Assembly (NCBI GenBank): GCA_049974865.1
Contig: JBNGCX010000018.1
Location: forward strand, 1 to 61,600
Reading direction: 5' to 3'
DNA from: JAGSOU01 sp049974865
GTDB lineage: Bacteria; Pseudomonadota; Alphaproteobacteria; Rhodobacterales; Rhodobacteraceae
Length of the DNA: 61,600 bases
Below the pieces are notes generated by a model. That model worked only from the letters and a program-made list of their open reading frames with translations, was not told the origin of the DNA and did no database searches. Positions 25,508 to 33,615 of the stretch are shown here, in pieces. Position numbers and translations under genes: made by a program. Each line of letters opens with the position of its first letter. Positions within the stretch are counted from its first letter, which is position 1.

Positions 25508-26359
25508 TCAGCCGATGGTCTCCTGCCGCAGGGCCGAGGGCGTCTTGGCGGCATGGGTGGCGATCTCTTCCAGCGGCGCGAACCAGACGTCGCTCATGGC
25601 GGCGTAGCGCTCCAAGTGCTTTTCCATCTCCCGCCAGCGCGCCAGCCGCCCGGTCAGGAAGGGATGCAGCACCGCCATCCAGAACCCGCCGGCGTCATGC
25701 GCCGCCTCCAGTTCCTCGATGAAGGGGCGGATGCCGTCGCTGGGGCCGCGCACCGGCATCAGGTAGTCGATCTCGGCGAAATGGGCGAAGGGCGGCCAGT
25801 CATCGGTGCCCCAGTGCGGCGGCAGCTCGATCAGGCTGCCCGACGGGCGGTGCACCTGGTAGGGCAGATCGTCGGCCATCATCGAGCTGTCGTAGAGGAA
25901 GCCATGCGCGATCAGCCGGTCGACCATCGGCGGCGTCAGGCTGTAGACCGGGGCGCGATAGCCGCGCGGCTTGCGCCCGGTCATCTTCACATGCACCTCC
26001 AGCGCGCGCTCGAACAACTCCGCCTCGCGTTCGTCGGAATGCCCCATCGGGTCCTCGTGGCACCAGGAATGGTGCCCGATCTCATGCCCGCCCTCGAGGA
26101 TGGCCTCGACCGTGGCGGGGTAAGCCTCCATCACCCAGCCGGGCATGAAGAAGGTTTGCCGCAGCCCCAGCCGCCGGTAGGTCTCGAGGATCCGCGGCAC
26201 CGCGACCGTGGGCCCGTAGCGCCCCATGGACACCGGCTGAAGCCGCAGGTCGGCGTCGTCGGGAGAGGCGTTGCGGATCAGCGAATCGGCGTCGATATCG
26301 AAGGTCACCGCTGCCGCGCAGCGCTTGCCCTCGGGCCATTCGATCGGGTGCAGGAACAT
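25508..26359 (-). CDS. NodB/PuuE-type polysaccharide deacetylase family hydrolase
   Basis: The 283-residue cytosolic protein has a NodB-homology core: motif 1 AAVTFDIDAD with the metal/catalytic aspartates, motif 2 GHEIGHHSWCHEDP, motif 3 RGYRAPVYSL. It has no signal peptide, and the opening FLHPIEWPEGKRCAAAVTFD is typical of the cytosolic branch that includes the allantoinase PuuE, so a small amide or ureide substrate is more likely than a polysaccharide. It lies 32 bp downstream of the TetR gene and divergent from a transporter/ureohydrolase operon, which supports a catabolic role. Confidence 0.82.
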   Translation of the reverse strand: MFLHPIEWPEGKRCAAAVTFDIDADSLIRNASPDDADLRLQPVSMGRYGPTVAVPRILETYRRLGLRQTFFMPGWVMEAYPATVEAILEGGHEIGHHSWCHEDPMGHSDEREAELFERALEVHVKMTGRKPRGYRAPVYSLTPPMVDRLIAHGFLYDSSMMADDLPYQVHRPSGSLIELPPHWGTDDWPPFAHFAEIDYLMPVRGPSDGIRPFIEELEAAHDAGGFWMAVLHPFLTGRLARWREMEKHLERYAAMSDVWFAPLEEIATHAAKTPSALRQETIG

Positions 26360-26391
26360 GGGTTACTCCTTGTTGGGCGCGACGGGGCGGC

Positions 26392-27009
26392 CTAGGCCGC
26401 GCAAACCGCGAACAACGCGGTCAGGTCGTTGCGCAGGCGTTCTTCGATATCCTCGCGGCTGCAGTCGTCGGACGAGATGAACTGGATGAAGCGGGCGTTC
26501 TCGAGATGGAACAGCGCCTTGCCCAGATGCACGGCGTCGATGTCAGACGAGAGCTTTCCGGCCTCCTGCAGCGCCTCGATCCGGCGCACCAGGACGAAGG
26601 CCAGCTGCTGGTCCAGCTTGAAATAGGCCTTGGTGAGCTGCGTGCCCGCGCCGGTCGTCACCGCCGCGATCACCTGGCGCCAGATCTCCTTGTCCAGGTT
26701 GGCGATGGCGTGGTCCAGAATCTGCCGCGTGAACTCGATCGTCAGCTCGACGAGGTCGTCCTCGTCCCGCGGAAGGGTGTCTTCCAACCGCTCAAGGAGC
26801 AGTTGGTCGTTTTCGATCACCAGCGCCAGCAGCACCCCCGCCTTGGTGCCGTAATAATTGTGGACGGTGACCCCCGAGACGCCCGCCGCCTCGGCGATGC
26901 CCTCGATGGTGGTCTTCTCGTATCCTTGCCTTTTGAAAAGGTTTTTCGCGGCCGCGATGATGCGGTTCCGGCGGTCTTCCTTCTGGCGTGCGCGCAGGCT
27001 GGTCACCAC
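26392..27009 (-). CDS. TetR family regulator
   Basis: The 205-residue protein has an N-terminal TetR HTH: RRNRIIAAAKNLFKRQGYEKTTIEGIAEAAGVSGVTVHNYYGTKAGVLLALV. The rest is a helical ligand-binding domain. It is transcribed with the downstream hydrolase and divergently from the ABC transporter operon. The shared 155-bp region contains an AT-rich palindrome that is its likely operator. Its ligand is unknown but is probably the transported compound or a breakdown product. Confidence 0.9.
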   Translation of the reverse strand: MVTSLRARQKEDRRNRIIAAAKNLFKRQGYEKTTIEGIAEAAGVSGVTVHNYYGTKAGVLLALVIENDQLLLERLEDTLPRDEDDLVELTIEFTRQILDHAIANLDKEIWRQVIAAVTTGAGTQLTKAYFKLDQQLAFVLVRRIEALQEAGKLSSDIDAVHLGKALFHLENARFIQFISSDDCSREDIEERLRNDLTALFAVCAA

Positions 27010-27071
27010 GGTCTCCTGTCAGTCTGGCCCCGACCCGCTCGGGCGGGATTGATCAAACTTTAGCCCAGCCA

Positions 27072-27095
27072 AATTTTTTATTGAATAAAAAAATT
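27072..27095. promoter_or_regulatory. AT-rich palindrome, candidate TetR operator
   Basis: AATTTTTTATT and AATAAAAAAATT form an inverted repeat centred on 27083 (one extra A in the right arm), in a strongly AT-rich patch between the TetR gene and the ABC transporter operon. The contrast with the high-GC surroundings and position fit a promoter/operator. Confidence 0.45.
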
Positions 27096-27164
27096 AATCC
27101 GATACGATTTTTTCCAAACAACAACCAACTGAACTCCGACGAAGCCAAACAGCGAGGTAAGACC

Positions 27165-28223
27165 ATGCGCCCATTTCTGAACATCGCCGCGGCGGCGGCC
27201 ATAGCGGTAGGGGGCGGCGCGGGCGCTGCCTCTGCCGATACCGTGAATGTCGGGGTCTGCGTGTCGTGGCCCGGCTACGCGATGCTCGAGGTCGCGCGCC
27301 AGAACGATCTGATCCCGGACCATGACCTGAACATCACCATCTTCGAGGATCCGCTGGGCGGGCACTCGGCGCTGGCGGCGGGGCAGATCGACGTCTATGG
27401 CTGCACGGCCGACTACACGCCCCTGATCGTGGATCGCGGCACCGACGTGGTGAACGTGGCCTTCCTCAACCCCTCCTACGGCGTCGACCACATCATCCTG
27501 GCGCCCGACGTGGAAACCGAGAACCTGGCCGGCAAGAAGGTCTCCGCCCCGCAGGCCTATATCGGCCACCTGCTGATGGGGATCTGGCTGGATTCGGTCG
27601 GCATCACCCCCGGCGAGGTCGAGTGGGTGAACCTGAACGCCGACGAGGCCGTGGGCCCGATGCTGTCGGGCGACATCTCGGCGGCCTACATGTACGAGCC
27701 CTGGATCTCCAAGGTGCTGGCGGCCAGCCCCGGCGCGAAAAGCGTCGTCAACACCGCCGACCCGGAGGTGCTGCAGACCGGCATCTTCATGGACGCGCTC
27801 TACATGAACAAGAACTTCATCGAAGAGAAGCGCGACGTGGCGCTGGCGGTGCTCAAGGCGCGCTGGGACGGCCTGGGCTACTGGAACCAGCACACCGAGG
27901 AGACCAACAAGGCGATGGCCGACTTCCTGCAATGGCCGGAAGAGGACATCGGCTATGTCATCGGCACCAACGGCAAGAGCTTCGAGGGCGGCATCTACAT
28001 GCTCGACTTCGATGAATCCGCCCGCCTGTGCGGCGTGCTGGAGGGCGACGGGCCCTTCGGGATGGCCAACGGCTCGATGGTGGACTCGATCGCGCTGACC
28101 AACGAATGGTGGGTCAAGCTGGGCCTGATGGACAAGACCGTCGACGCCGCCAAGGGCGTGGATTGCAGCCTGATGGGCGACCTTGTGGCCTCGGGCTATC
28201 GCCAGTCGCTGACGGCGCACTGA
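27165..28223 (+). CDS. ABC transporter substrate-binding protein, NitT/TauT type
   Basis: The 352-residue periplasmic protein has a Sec signal (NIAAAAAIAVGGGAGAASA) and a type 2 periplasmic-binding fold with VNVGVCVSWPGYAMLEVARQ, SALAAGQIDVYGCTADYTP and DISAAYMYEPWIS, the pattern of sulfonate/taurine/nitrate binding proteins. The ligand cannot be read from sequence. The ATG at 27165 follows GAGGTAAG and begins the signal. A hairpin follows the gene, probably limiting read-through so that binding protein is made in excess. Confidence 0.9.
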   Translation: MRPFLNIAAAAAIAVGGGAGAASADTVNVGVCVSWPGYAMLEVARQNDLIPDHDLNITIFEDPLGGHSALAAGQIDVYGCTADYTPLIVDRGTDVVNVAFLNPSYGVDHIILAPDVETENLAGKKVSAPQAYIGHLLMGIWLDSVGITPGEVEWVNLNADEAVGPMLSGDISAAYMYEPWISKVLAASPGAKSVVNTADPEVLQTGIFMDALYMNKNFIEEKRDVALAVLKARWDGLGYWNQHTEETNKAMADFLQWPEEDIGYVIGTNGKSFEGGIYMLDFDESARLCGVLEGDGPFGMANGSMVDSIALTNEWWVKLGLMDKTVDAAKGVDCSLMGDLVASGYRQSLTAH

Positions 28224-28231
28224 ACCCGGCG

Positions 28232-28267
28232 AGGGGGCGCAACAACTTGCGCCCCCTGCCCCTTTTT
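28232..28267 (+). terminator. Intercistronic terminator/attenuator after the binding-protein gene
   Basis: AGGGGGCGCAA and TTGCGCCCCCT form a perfect 11-bp stem with a CAAC loop, followed after five bases by TTTTT. It lies between the binding protein and permease genes and probably acts as a partial terminator or RNA stabiliser. Confidence 0.75.
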
Positions 28268-28284
28268 CGTCATGGAGATGGGCC

Positions 28285-29094
28285 TTGTCCTCTGACAGTC
28301 GTTCCAAGCCGTTTCTCAAGCTCCGGCAGCCCGCGGGCCGGCCGCAGCGCCTGATCTCGGCCATCGGGATCTGGACATTCTTCTTCGGCGTCTGGGTGAT
28401 CGCCTCGTCCACCGGGATGGTGAACGAGCTGCTGGTCCCCGCGCCGCAACAGGTGTTCGCCACTACCTACGACCTGTTCGCCACGCGCGGCTTCGCCAGC
28501 GACGTGCTGATCTCGATCAGCCGCGTGCTCGGCGCCTTCGCCATGGCCTGCGCGGTCGCGGTGCCGCTGGGCGTGATGATGGGCAGCTTCCCGGCCGTCG
28601 AGGCGATCTTCGCCCCCTTCGTGTCGGCCTGGCGCTATCTGCCGGCGCCCTCCTTCATCCCGATCCTGCTGATGTGGTTCGGCACCGGCGAGGCGCCCAA
28701 GCTGGCGCTGCTGTTCATCGGGGTGATCTTCTTCCTGATCACGCTGATCATGGACCATACCAAGAACGTCCGGGACGAGCTGGTGGAAACCGCCCTCACA
28801 CTCGGCGCGCGGCGCCCCACGGTGGTGATGAAGGTGATCCTCCCCGCCGTGCTGCCCGATATCGTGACCGCCATGCGGCAGATGCTGGCCATGGCCTGGA
28901 CCTACCTGGTCATCGCCGAGATCGTCGCCTCCACCACCGGCATCGGCGCCATGATGATGCGGGCGCGGCGCTTCCTGAAAACCGACGAGATCCTGTCCGG
29001 CATCATCGTGATCGGCGCGCTGGGCCTGCTCTTCGACCTGGCCTTCGCGGTGCTGCACCGCTGGATGTTCCCGTATCTGAGGAAAACCCGCTGA
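28285..29094 (+). CDS. ABC transporter permease, NitT/TauT type
   Basis: The 269-residue inner-membrane protein has six predicted helices and the EAA-like docking loop ELVETALTLGARRPTVVMKVILPAVLPDIVTAMR. The start GIWTFFFGVWVIASSTGMVNELLVPAPQQV is typical of SsuC/TauC-type permeases. It ends in a TGATG overlap with the ATPase gene. Confidence 0.92.
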   Translation: MSSDSRSKPFLKLRQPAGRPQRLISAIGIWTFFFGVWVIASSTGMVNELLVPAPQQVFATTYDLFATRGFASDVLISISRVLGAFAMACAVAVPLGVMMGSFPAVEAIFAPFVSAWRYLPAPSFIPILLMWFGTGEAPKLALLFIGVIFFLITLIMDHTKNVRDELVETALTLGARRPTVVMKVILPAVLPDIVTAMRQMLAMAWTYLVIAEIVASTTGIGAMMMRARRFLKTDEILSGIIVIGALGLLFDLAFAVLHRWMFPYLRKTR

Positions 29095-29888
29095 TGGAAC
29101 GCGACAGCATTCTGGAAATCCGCAACGTCTCCAAGTCCTTCCCCCTCGGCGGCGGACGGGAGTTGCTGGCGGTCGACGACATCTCCTTCGATGTGGAGCG
29201 CAACGCGATCTGCGTTCTGCTGGGCCCCTCGGGCTGCGGCAAGTCGACCGTGCTGCGCATGATGGCGGGGCTGGAGACGCCCACCTCCGGCGAGGTGGTG
29301 ATCGGCGGCAACACGGTCGAGGGGCCGGGCCGCGACCGCGGCATGGTCTTCCAAGCCTATACCTCCTTCGACTGGCTCTCGGTGCGCAAGAACGTCGAGT
29401 TCGGCATGAAGATCAACGGCGTGGGCGCGGCCGAGCGGCGCGAGCGGGCCGAGCATTTCATCAACCTCGTGGGCCTGGGCAAGTTCACCGAGGCCTACCC
29501 GTCGCAGTTGTCGGGCGGCATGCGCCAGCGCGTGGCCATCGCGCGGACGCTGGCCAACGACCCCGAGGTGCTGCTGATGGACGAGCCCTTCGGCGCGCTG
29601 GACGCCGAGACGCGCTGGCTGATGCAGGAGCTGATGATCGACGTGGCCGAGCAGACCAGCTCGACCATGGTCATCGTGACCCACGACCTGGAAGAGGCGA
29701 TCTTCCTGGCCGACAAGATCATCTTCCTCTCCAGCCATCCCGGCCGCCTGAAGGAAGAGATCGTGCCCGAGTTCAAGAAGGGCCAGCGCATCGCCGACAA
29801 GGAGCGCGTGGTCAAGCTGGACGGCTATGGCGAACTGGAGGCGCGGCTGATGCACATGATGCGCGAAGAGGGGCGCCACGGCGAATGA
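29094..29888 (+). CDS. ABC transporter ATP-binding protein, NitT/TauT type
   Basis: The 264-residue ATPase has Walker A LGPSGCGKSTVLRMM, Q-loop FQAYTSFDWLSV, signature LSGGMRQRVAIARTL, Walker B VLLMDEPFGALD and H-loop VTHDLEEAI. It completes a three-component importer with the two genes upstream. The ATG shares one base with the permease stop codon. Confidence 0.94.
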   Translation: MERDSILEIRNVSKSFPLGGGRELLAVDDISFDVERNAICVLLGPSGCGKSTVLRMMAGLETPTSGEVVIGGNTVEGPGRDRGMVFQAYTSFDWLSVRKNVEFGMKINGVGAAERRERAEHFINLVGLGKFTEAYPSQLSGGMRQRVAIARTLANDPEVLLMDEPFGALDAETRWLMQELMIDVAEQTSSTMVIVTHDLEEAIFLADKIIFLSSHPGRLKEEIVPEFKKGQRIADKERVVKLDGYGELEARLMHMMREEGRHGE

Positions 29889-29922
29889 CCACGGGACGCA
29901 GGGTAAAAGGAGGCCGGACGGC

Positions 29923-30690
29923 ATGAGCGTAAGCTTCGACTTCACCGGGAAATCGGTGCTGGTCACCGGCGCCAGCAGCGGCATCGGTTTCGGCGTGGCC
30001 ATGGGCTTTGCCAGGGCCGGGGCCGAGGTGACCATCCTGTCCTCGACCGACGCCATTTTTGAGGCGGCGCAGCAGATGCCGGGCCAGGTGAGCGCCATCA
30101 AATGCGACATCTCCGACGCCGCGATGGTCACCGACCGGCTGAGCGGGATCGACCGGGTGGACGTTCTGATCAACAACGCGGGGCTGGAACGGCCCACGCC
30201 CCTGACCGGCCAGAACCCCAAGGGCAACGAGACCTTCGAGCGGATCGTCGCCATCAACATCACCGGCACGCAGAACGTCACCGACACGCTGGTCAACCGC
30301 ATCCCCGACGGCGGGCGGATCATCCTGACCGCCTCGATCTGGGCGCGCACGGCGGTGCCGGGCTTCTCGGCCTACGTCGCCACCAAGCATGCCAATCTCG
30401 GCCTGATGCGCGCCTGGGCGCAGGAGCTGGGCCCGCGCGGCATCCGCGTCAACGCGGTCTGCCCCGGCTGGGTCAAGACTGGCCCGGCGATGAACTCGCT
30501 GCGCGAGCTGGCCGAAAGCAGCGGCCGCAGCGAGGAGGAGGTCGCGCAGGAGATCATGTCGGCCCAAGCCATCGACGGGCTGATGGAGCCCGAGGACATG
30601 GCCGATATCTACATGTTCCTGGCCAGCAGCGGCGGGGCGAACATCACGGGCCAAGCGATCAACGTCGACCGCGGCGAGGTGATGTCATGA
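29923..30690 (+). CDS. Short-chain dehydrogenase/reductase 1
   Basis: The 255-residue SDR has the cofactor motif VTGASSGIGFGVA, NNAG in LINNAGLERPTP, and a late GPRGIRVNAVCPGWVKT segment. The usual catalytic Tyr-x-x-x-Lys is present as YVATKHANLG, with Ser in LTASIWARTAVPG. It is 34 bp after the ATPase and overlaps the next SDR by ATGA, so it belongs to the same operon. Substrate unknown. Confidence 0.9.
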   Translation: MSVSFDFTGKSVLVTGASSGIGFGVAMGFARAGAEVTILSSTDAIFEAAQQMPGQVSAIKCDISDAAMVTDRLSGIDRVDVLINNAGLERPTPLTGQNPKGNETFERIVAINITGTQNVTDTLVNRIPDGGRIILTASIWARTAVPGFSAYVATKHANLGLMRAWAQELGPRGIRVNAVCPGWVKTGPAMNSLRELAESSGRSEEEVAQEIMSAQAIDGLMEPEDMADIYMFLASSGGANITGQAINVDRGEVMS

Positions 30691-31418
30691 GCCTTTACGG
30701 CAAGGTGGCCGTGGTCACGGGCGGTTCGCGCGGGATCGGCCGGGCCATCGCGATGGCGCTGGCCGGGCGCGGCGCGCAGGTGGCCATCTGCCATTACGCC
30801 GACCCCGAGGCGGAAAAGACCCTCGCCGCGCTCAAGGCCGTGTCCGACGGCATGGCCGTGGATGCCGATGTGTCCGACGAGGCGCAGGTGAAGGCGCTGT
30901 TCGACAGGGTCAACGACCAGCTGGGCGCGGTGGACATCCTGGTCAACAACGCGGGCATCCTGCACGAAAGCCCGCTGCCCGAGACCGAGGTGGCGGATTT
31001 CGACCGCGTGATCGCGGTCAACCTGCGCGGCACCTTCCTGAACGCCCGCGAATTCGTCCGCCGCAGCGGCGAAGGGCGCATCATCAACATCGCCAGCGAC
31101 CTCGGCATCCTGGGGCGCGAGGACATGGCGGCCTACACCGCCTCCAAGGGCGCGATCATCAGCCTGACCCGGACGCTGGCGCGCGAGCTGGCACCGGACG
31201 TGCTGGTCAATACCATCGCGCCCGGCTCCATCGAGACCGACATGACCAGCCCGGCGAGCATGAGCCCCGAGCAGATCGCCAAGGACCTGGCCACCCCCCT
31301 CGCCCGCTTCGGCCAGCCCGAGGAAATCGCCGCCATGGCGGTGTTCCTCGCCGGCCCCGACAGCGGCTTCATCACCGGTCAATGCTTCGGCGTGAACGGT
31401 GGCAGCGTGATGCACTGA
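30687..31418 (+). CDS. Short-chain dehydrogenase/reductase 2
   Basis: The 243-residue classical SDR shows VTGGSRGIGRAIAMAL, LVNNAGILHESPL, catalytic Ser in INIASDLGILG, YTASKGAII (Tyr/Lys pair) and LVNTIAPGSIETDM. It is similar to 3-oxoacyl-ACP reductase-like sugar or hydroxy-acid dehydrogenases. The start overlaps the stop of SDR 1. Two consecutive SDRs suggest sequential oxidation of an alcohol, but the substrate is not evident. Confidence 0.9.
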   Translation: MSLYGKVAVVTGGSRGIGRAIAMALAGRGAQVAICHYADPEAEKTLAALKAVSDGMAVDADVSDEAQVKALFDRVNDQLGAVDILVNNAGILHESPLPETEVADFDRVIAVNLRGTFLNAREFVRRSGEGRIINIASDLGILGREDMAAYTASKGAIISLTRTLARELAPDVLVNTIAPGSIETDMTSPASMSPEQIAKDLATPLARFGQPEEIAAMAVFLAGPDSGFITGQCFGVNGGSVMH

Positions 31419-31434
31419 TCAAGGACAACGACGA

Positions 31435-32403
31435 ATGAGCAGCGATCCGTTCTTTCACCCCGTCTCCGGCTTCGACCTGCCGCGCTTTGCCGGCGTGCCG
31501 ACCTTCATGCGCCTGCCGCATGTCGATCTCGACAGCCCGCGGCTGAAGGACGTGCAGGTGGGCCTGATCGGCGCCCCCTGGGACGGCGGCACCACCAACC
31601 GCCCCGGCCCGCGCCACGGGCCCCGGCAGCTGCGCGACATGTCCACCATGATCCGCGCCCAGAACGGCGCCACCGGCGTCCGGCCCTTCGAGACGGTGCA
31701 TTGCGCCGACCTGGGCGACGTCGCGCCCAACCCGGCCGACCTGCAGGACAGCATGGAGCGCATCACCGGTTTCTACGGCAAGGTCCGCAAGGCGGGCATC
31801 GTGCCCCTGACCGCGGGCGGCGACCACCTGTGCTCGCTGCCGATCCTGCGGGCGCTGGGCACCCCCGACCCGCTGGGCATGATCCATTTCGACAGCCACA
31901 CCGACCTGTTCAAGAGTTACTTTGGCGGCACGCTTTACACTCACGGAACGCCCTTCCGTCGCGCTATCGAGGAAGGGTTGCTCGATCCTCGCCGTGTCGT
32001 CCAGATCGGGATCCGCGGAACCACCTACGACAGCGAGGACCGCGATTTCGCGGACAGCGTCGGTGTCCGCGTGATCCCGATCGAGGAATTCCACGCCCGC
32101 GGCCCCGAAGACGTGATGACCGAGGCGCGCGAGATCGTCGGCGACCGCCCGACCTATGTCTCCTACGATATCGACTTCGTCGACCCGGCCTTCGCGCCGG
32201 GCACCGGCACGCCCGAGGTGGGCGGGCCGAACTCCTTCCAGGCGCTGCAGGTGGCGCGGCTGCTGGAAGGGGTGAACATCGTGGGCGCCGACCTGGTGGA
32301 GGTCTCTCCGCCCTTCGACGCCTCGGGCGGCACCGCCTACCTGGGCGCCTCGATCATGTTCGAGATGCTGTGCGTGATCGCCTCCGGCCTGGCCACGGCC
32401 TGA
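31435..32403 (+). CDS. Ureohydrolase family protein (agmatinase/guanidino-acid hydrolase-like)
   Basis: The 322-residue protein has all binuclear manganese ligand blocks of the arginase/agmatinase superfamily: TAGGDHLCSL, HFDSHTDLF and YVSYDIDFVDPAFAPGTGTPEVGG. It hydrolyses a guanidino group to an amine and urea. The DSHTD form and GTGTPEVGG loop are agmatinase-like, but agmatine, guanidinobutyrate, guanidinopropionate or free guanidine are all possible. It closes the transporter-SDR operon, so its substrate is probably the imported compound or its oxidation product. The start follows AAGGACAACG. Confidence 0.88.
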   Translation: MSSDPFFHPVSGFDLPRFAGVPTFMRLPHVDLDSPRLKDVQVGLIGAPWDGGTTNRPGPRHGPRQLRDMSTMIRAQNGATGVRPFETVHCADLGDVAPNPADLQDSMERITGFYGKVRKAGIVPLTAGGDHLCSLPILRALGTPDPLGMIHFDSHTDLFKSYFGGTLYTHGTPFRRAIEEGLLDPRRVVQIGIRGTTYDSEDRDFADSVGVRVIPIEEFHARGPEDVMTEAREIVGDRPTYVSYDIDFVDPAFAPGTGTPEVGGPNSFQALQVARLLEGVNIVGADLVEVSPPFDASGGTAYLGASIMFEMLCVIASGLATA

Positions 32404-32443
32404 GGCAGCGCGCCGCCCCCGCGCGGCACCCCTGCGCGGCCCG

Positions 32444-33559
32444 CTAGGCCAGCGGGCCGGTCTGGAACAGCTTGACCCGCAGCCCGCCATGGGCCACCGG
32501 CGGCCCCGGCGGCTCAAAGGGCAGACCCGTGGCCCTGGCCAGCGACGCCTCGCTGGTCACCACACCGACGCGCCAGCCCCTGAACCCGTCGCGCAGCCTC
32601 TGGCCCAGCGTGCCGTGCAGCGCGTAGAGCAGTTTCTTGTTGCCGATGCGCGCGCCGTAGGGCGGGTTGACGATCACCAGCCCGGGCGGGCCCTCGGGGG
32701 CCACCAGGTCGCCCACCGCCTGCTGCCGGAACTCCACGAACTCCGCCACCCCCGCCCTTTCGGCATTGGCCTGGCTCGACCGGATCGCGCCCGCGTCGCG
32801 GTCCGAGCCGTAGAAGCGGACGGCGGGACGCACCGGCTGACCGGCCGTGCGCATCTGTTCCCACGCCGCCGGGTCGAAACCGGCAAGCTGTTCGAAGGCG
32901 AAGCGGCGCGCGCGGCCGGGCTTCAGCCCCGCCGCGATCTCGGCCGCCTCGATCACGAAGGTGCCCGAGCCGCACATCGGGTCGAGGACCGGCTCGGTCC
33001 CGTCGAACCCGCATTGCCGCAGGAAGAGCGCGGCCAGCGTCTCGCGCATGGGGGCCTTGCCCACGGCCGCCTTGTGGCCGCGCTTGTGCAGCGACTCCCC
33101 CGAGGTATCCACGCTGAAGGTGCACAGGTTGTCGTCGATGCGGACCTTGACCTGCACCTCGGCCTCGGCCGAGACCGGCGCGCCCAGTTCCTCGCGGATG
33201 GCGCGCTCGATCCGCTGCGCGGCGGCACCGGCGTGGTAGATCTTGGACCGTTTGCAGGTGACCTCGACACGCACGGGCACGTCGGGGCGCAGCACCTCGC
33301 CCCAGGGAAACTTGCGCGCCCGCTTGTCGAGCTGGGCCAGGTGGAAGGCCCGGAATTCCCCGATCCGCGCCAGCACCCGGCCGGCGCCGCGCAGCTCCAG
33401 GTTGGCGCGCCAGACCTCGGGCCAGCCGCCCCGCACGGTCACCCCGCCGGGCACGGCCTGCGTCTGCGCGAACCCCTTTTCCCGCGCCTCGTCGCAAAGC
33501 ACGGGTTCCAGCCCCGGCGGGGCCACGAGGAAGATTTCGAAATCGGCGGTCATGTTCAT
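32444..33559 (-). CDS. THUMP-domain class I SAM-dependent RNA methyltransferase (RlmL N-terminal type)
   Basis: The 371-residue protein has an N-terminal ferredoxin-like/THUMP region (about 10-165) and a Rossmann methyltransferase with DPMCGSGTFVIEAAEIA (SAM motif I) and the catalytic IVNPPYGARIGNK. This matches COG0116, the m2G2445-type 23S rRNA methyltransferase module, here without the second RlmK domain. The ATG at 33559 or the one two codons in may be used. It is convergent with the ureohydrolase gene, 40 bp apart. Confidence 0.88.
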   Translation of the reverse strand: MNMTADFEIFLVAPPGLEPVLCDEAREKGFAQTQAVPGGVTVRGGWPEVWRANLELRGAGRVLARIGEFRAFHLAQLDKRARKFPWGEVLRPDVPVRVEVTCKRSKIYHAGAAAQRIERAIREELGAPVSAEAEVQVKVRIDDNLCTFSVDTSGESLHKRGHKAAVGKAPMRETLAALFLRQCGFDGTEPVLDPMCGSGTFVIEAAEIAAGLKPGRARRFAFEQLAGFDPAAWEQMRTAGQPVRPAVRFYGSDRDAGAIRSSQANAERAGVAEFVEFRQQAVGDLVAPEGPPGLVIVNPPYGARIGNKKLLYALHGTLGQRLRDGFRGWRVGVVTSEASLARATGLPFEPPGPPVAHGGLRVKLFQTGPLA

Positions 33560-33615
33560 CGGGCCTGATTAGCCGGAAAGCGGGCGGGCAGCGACCTCTT
33601 TCTGACGGCGCGGGC

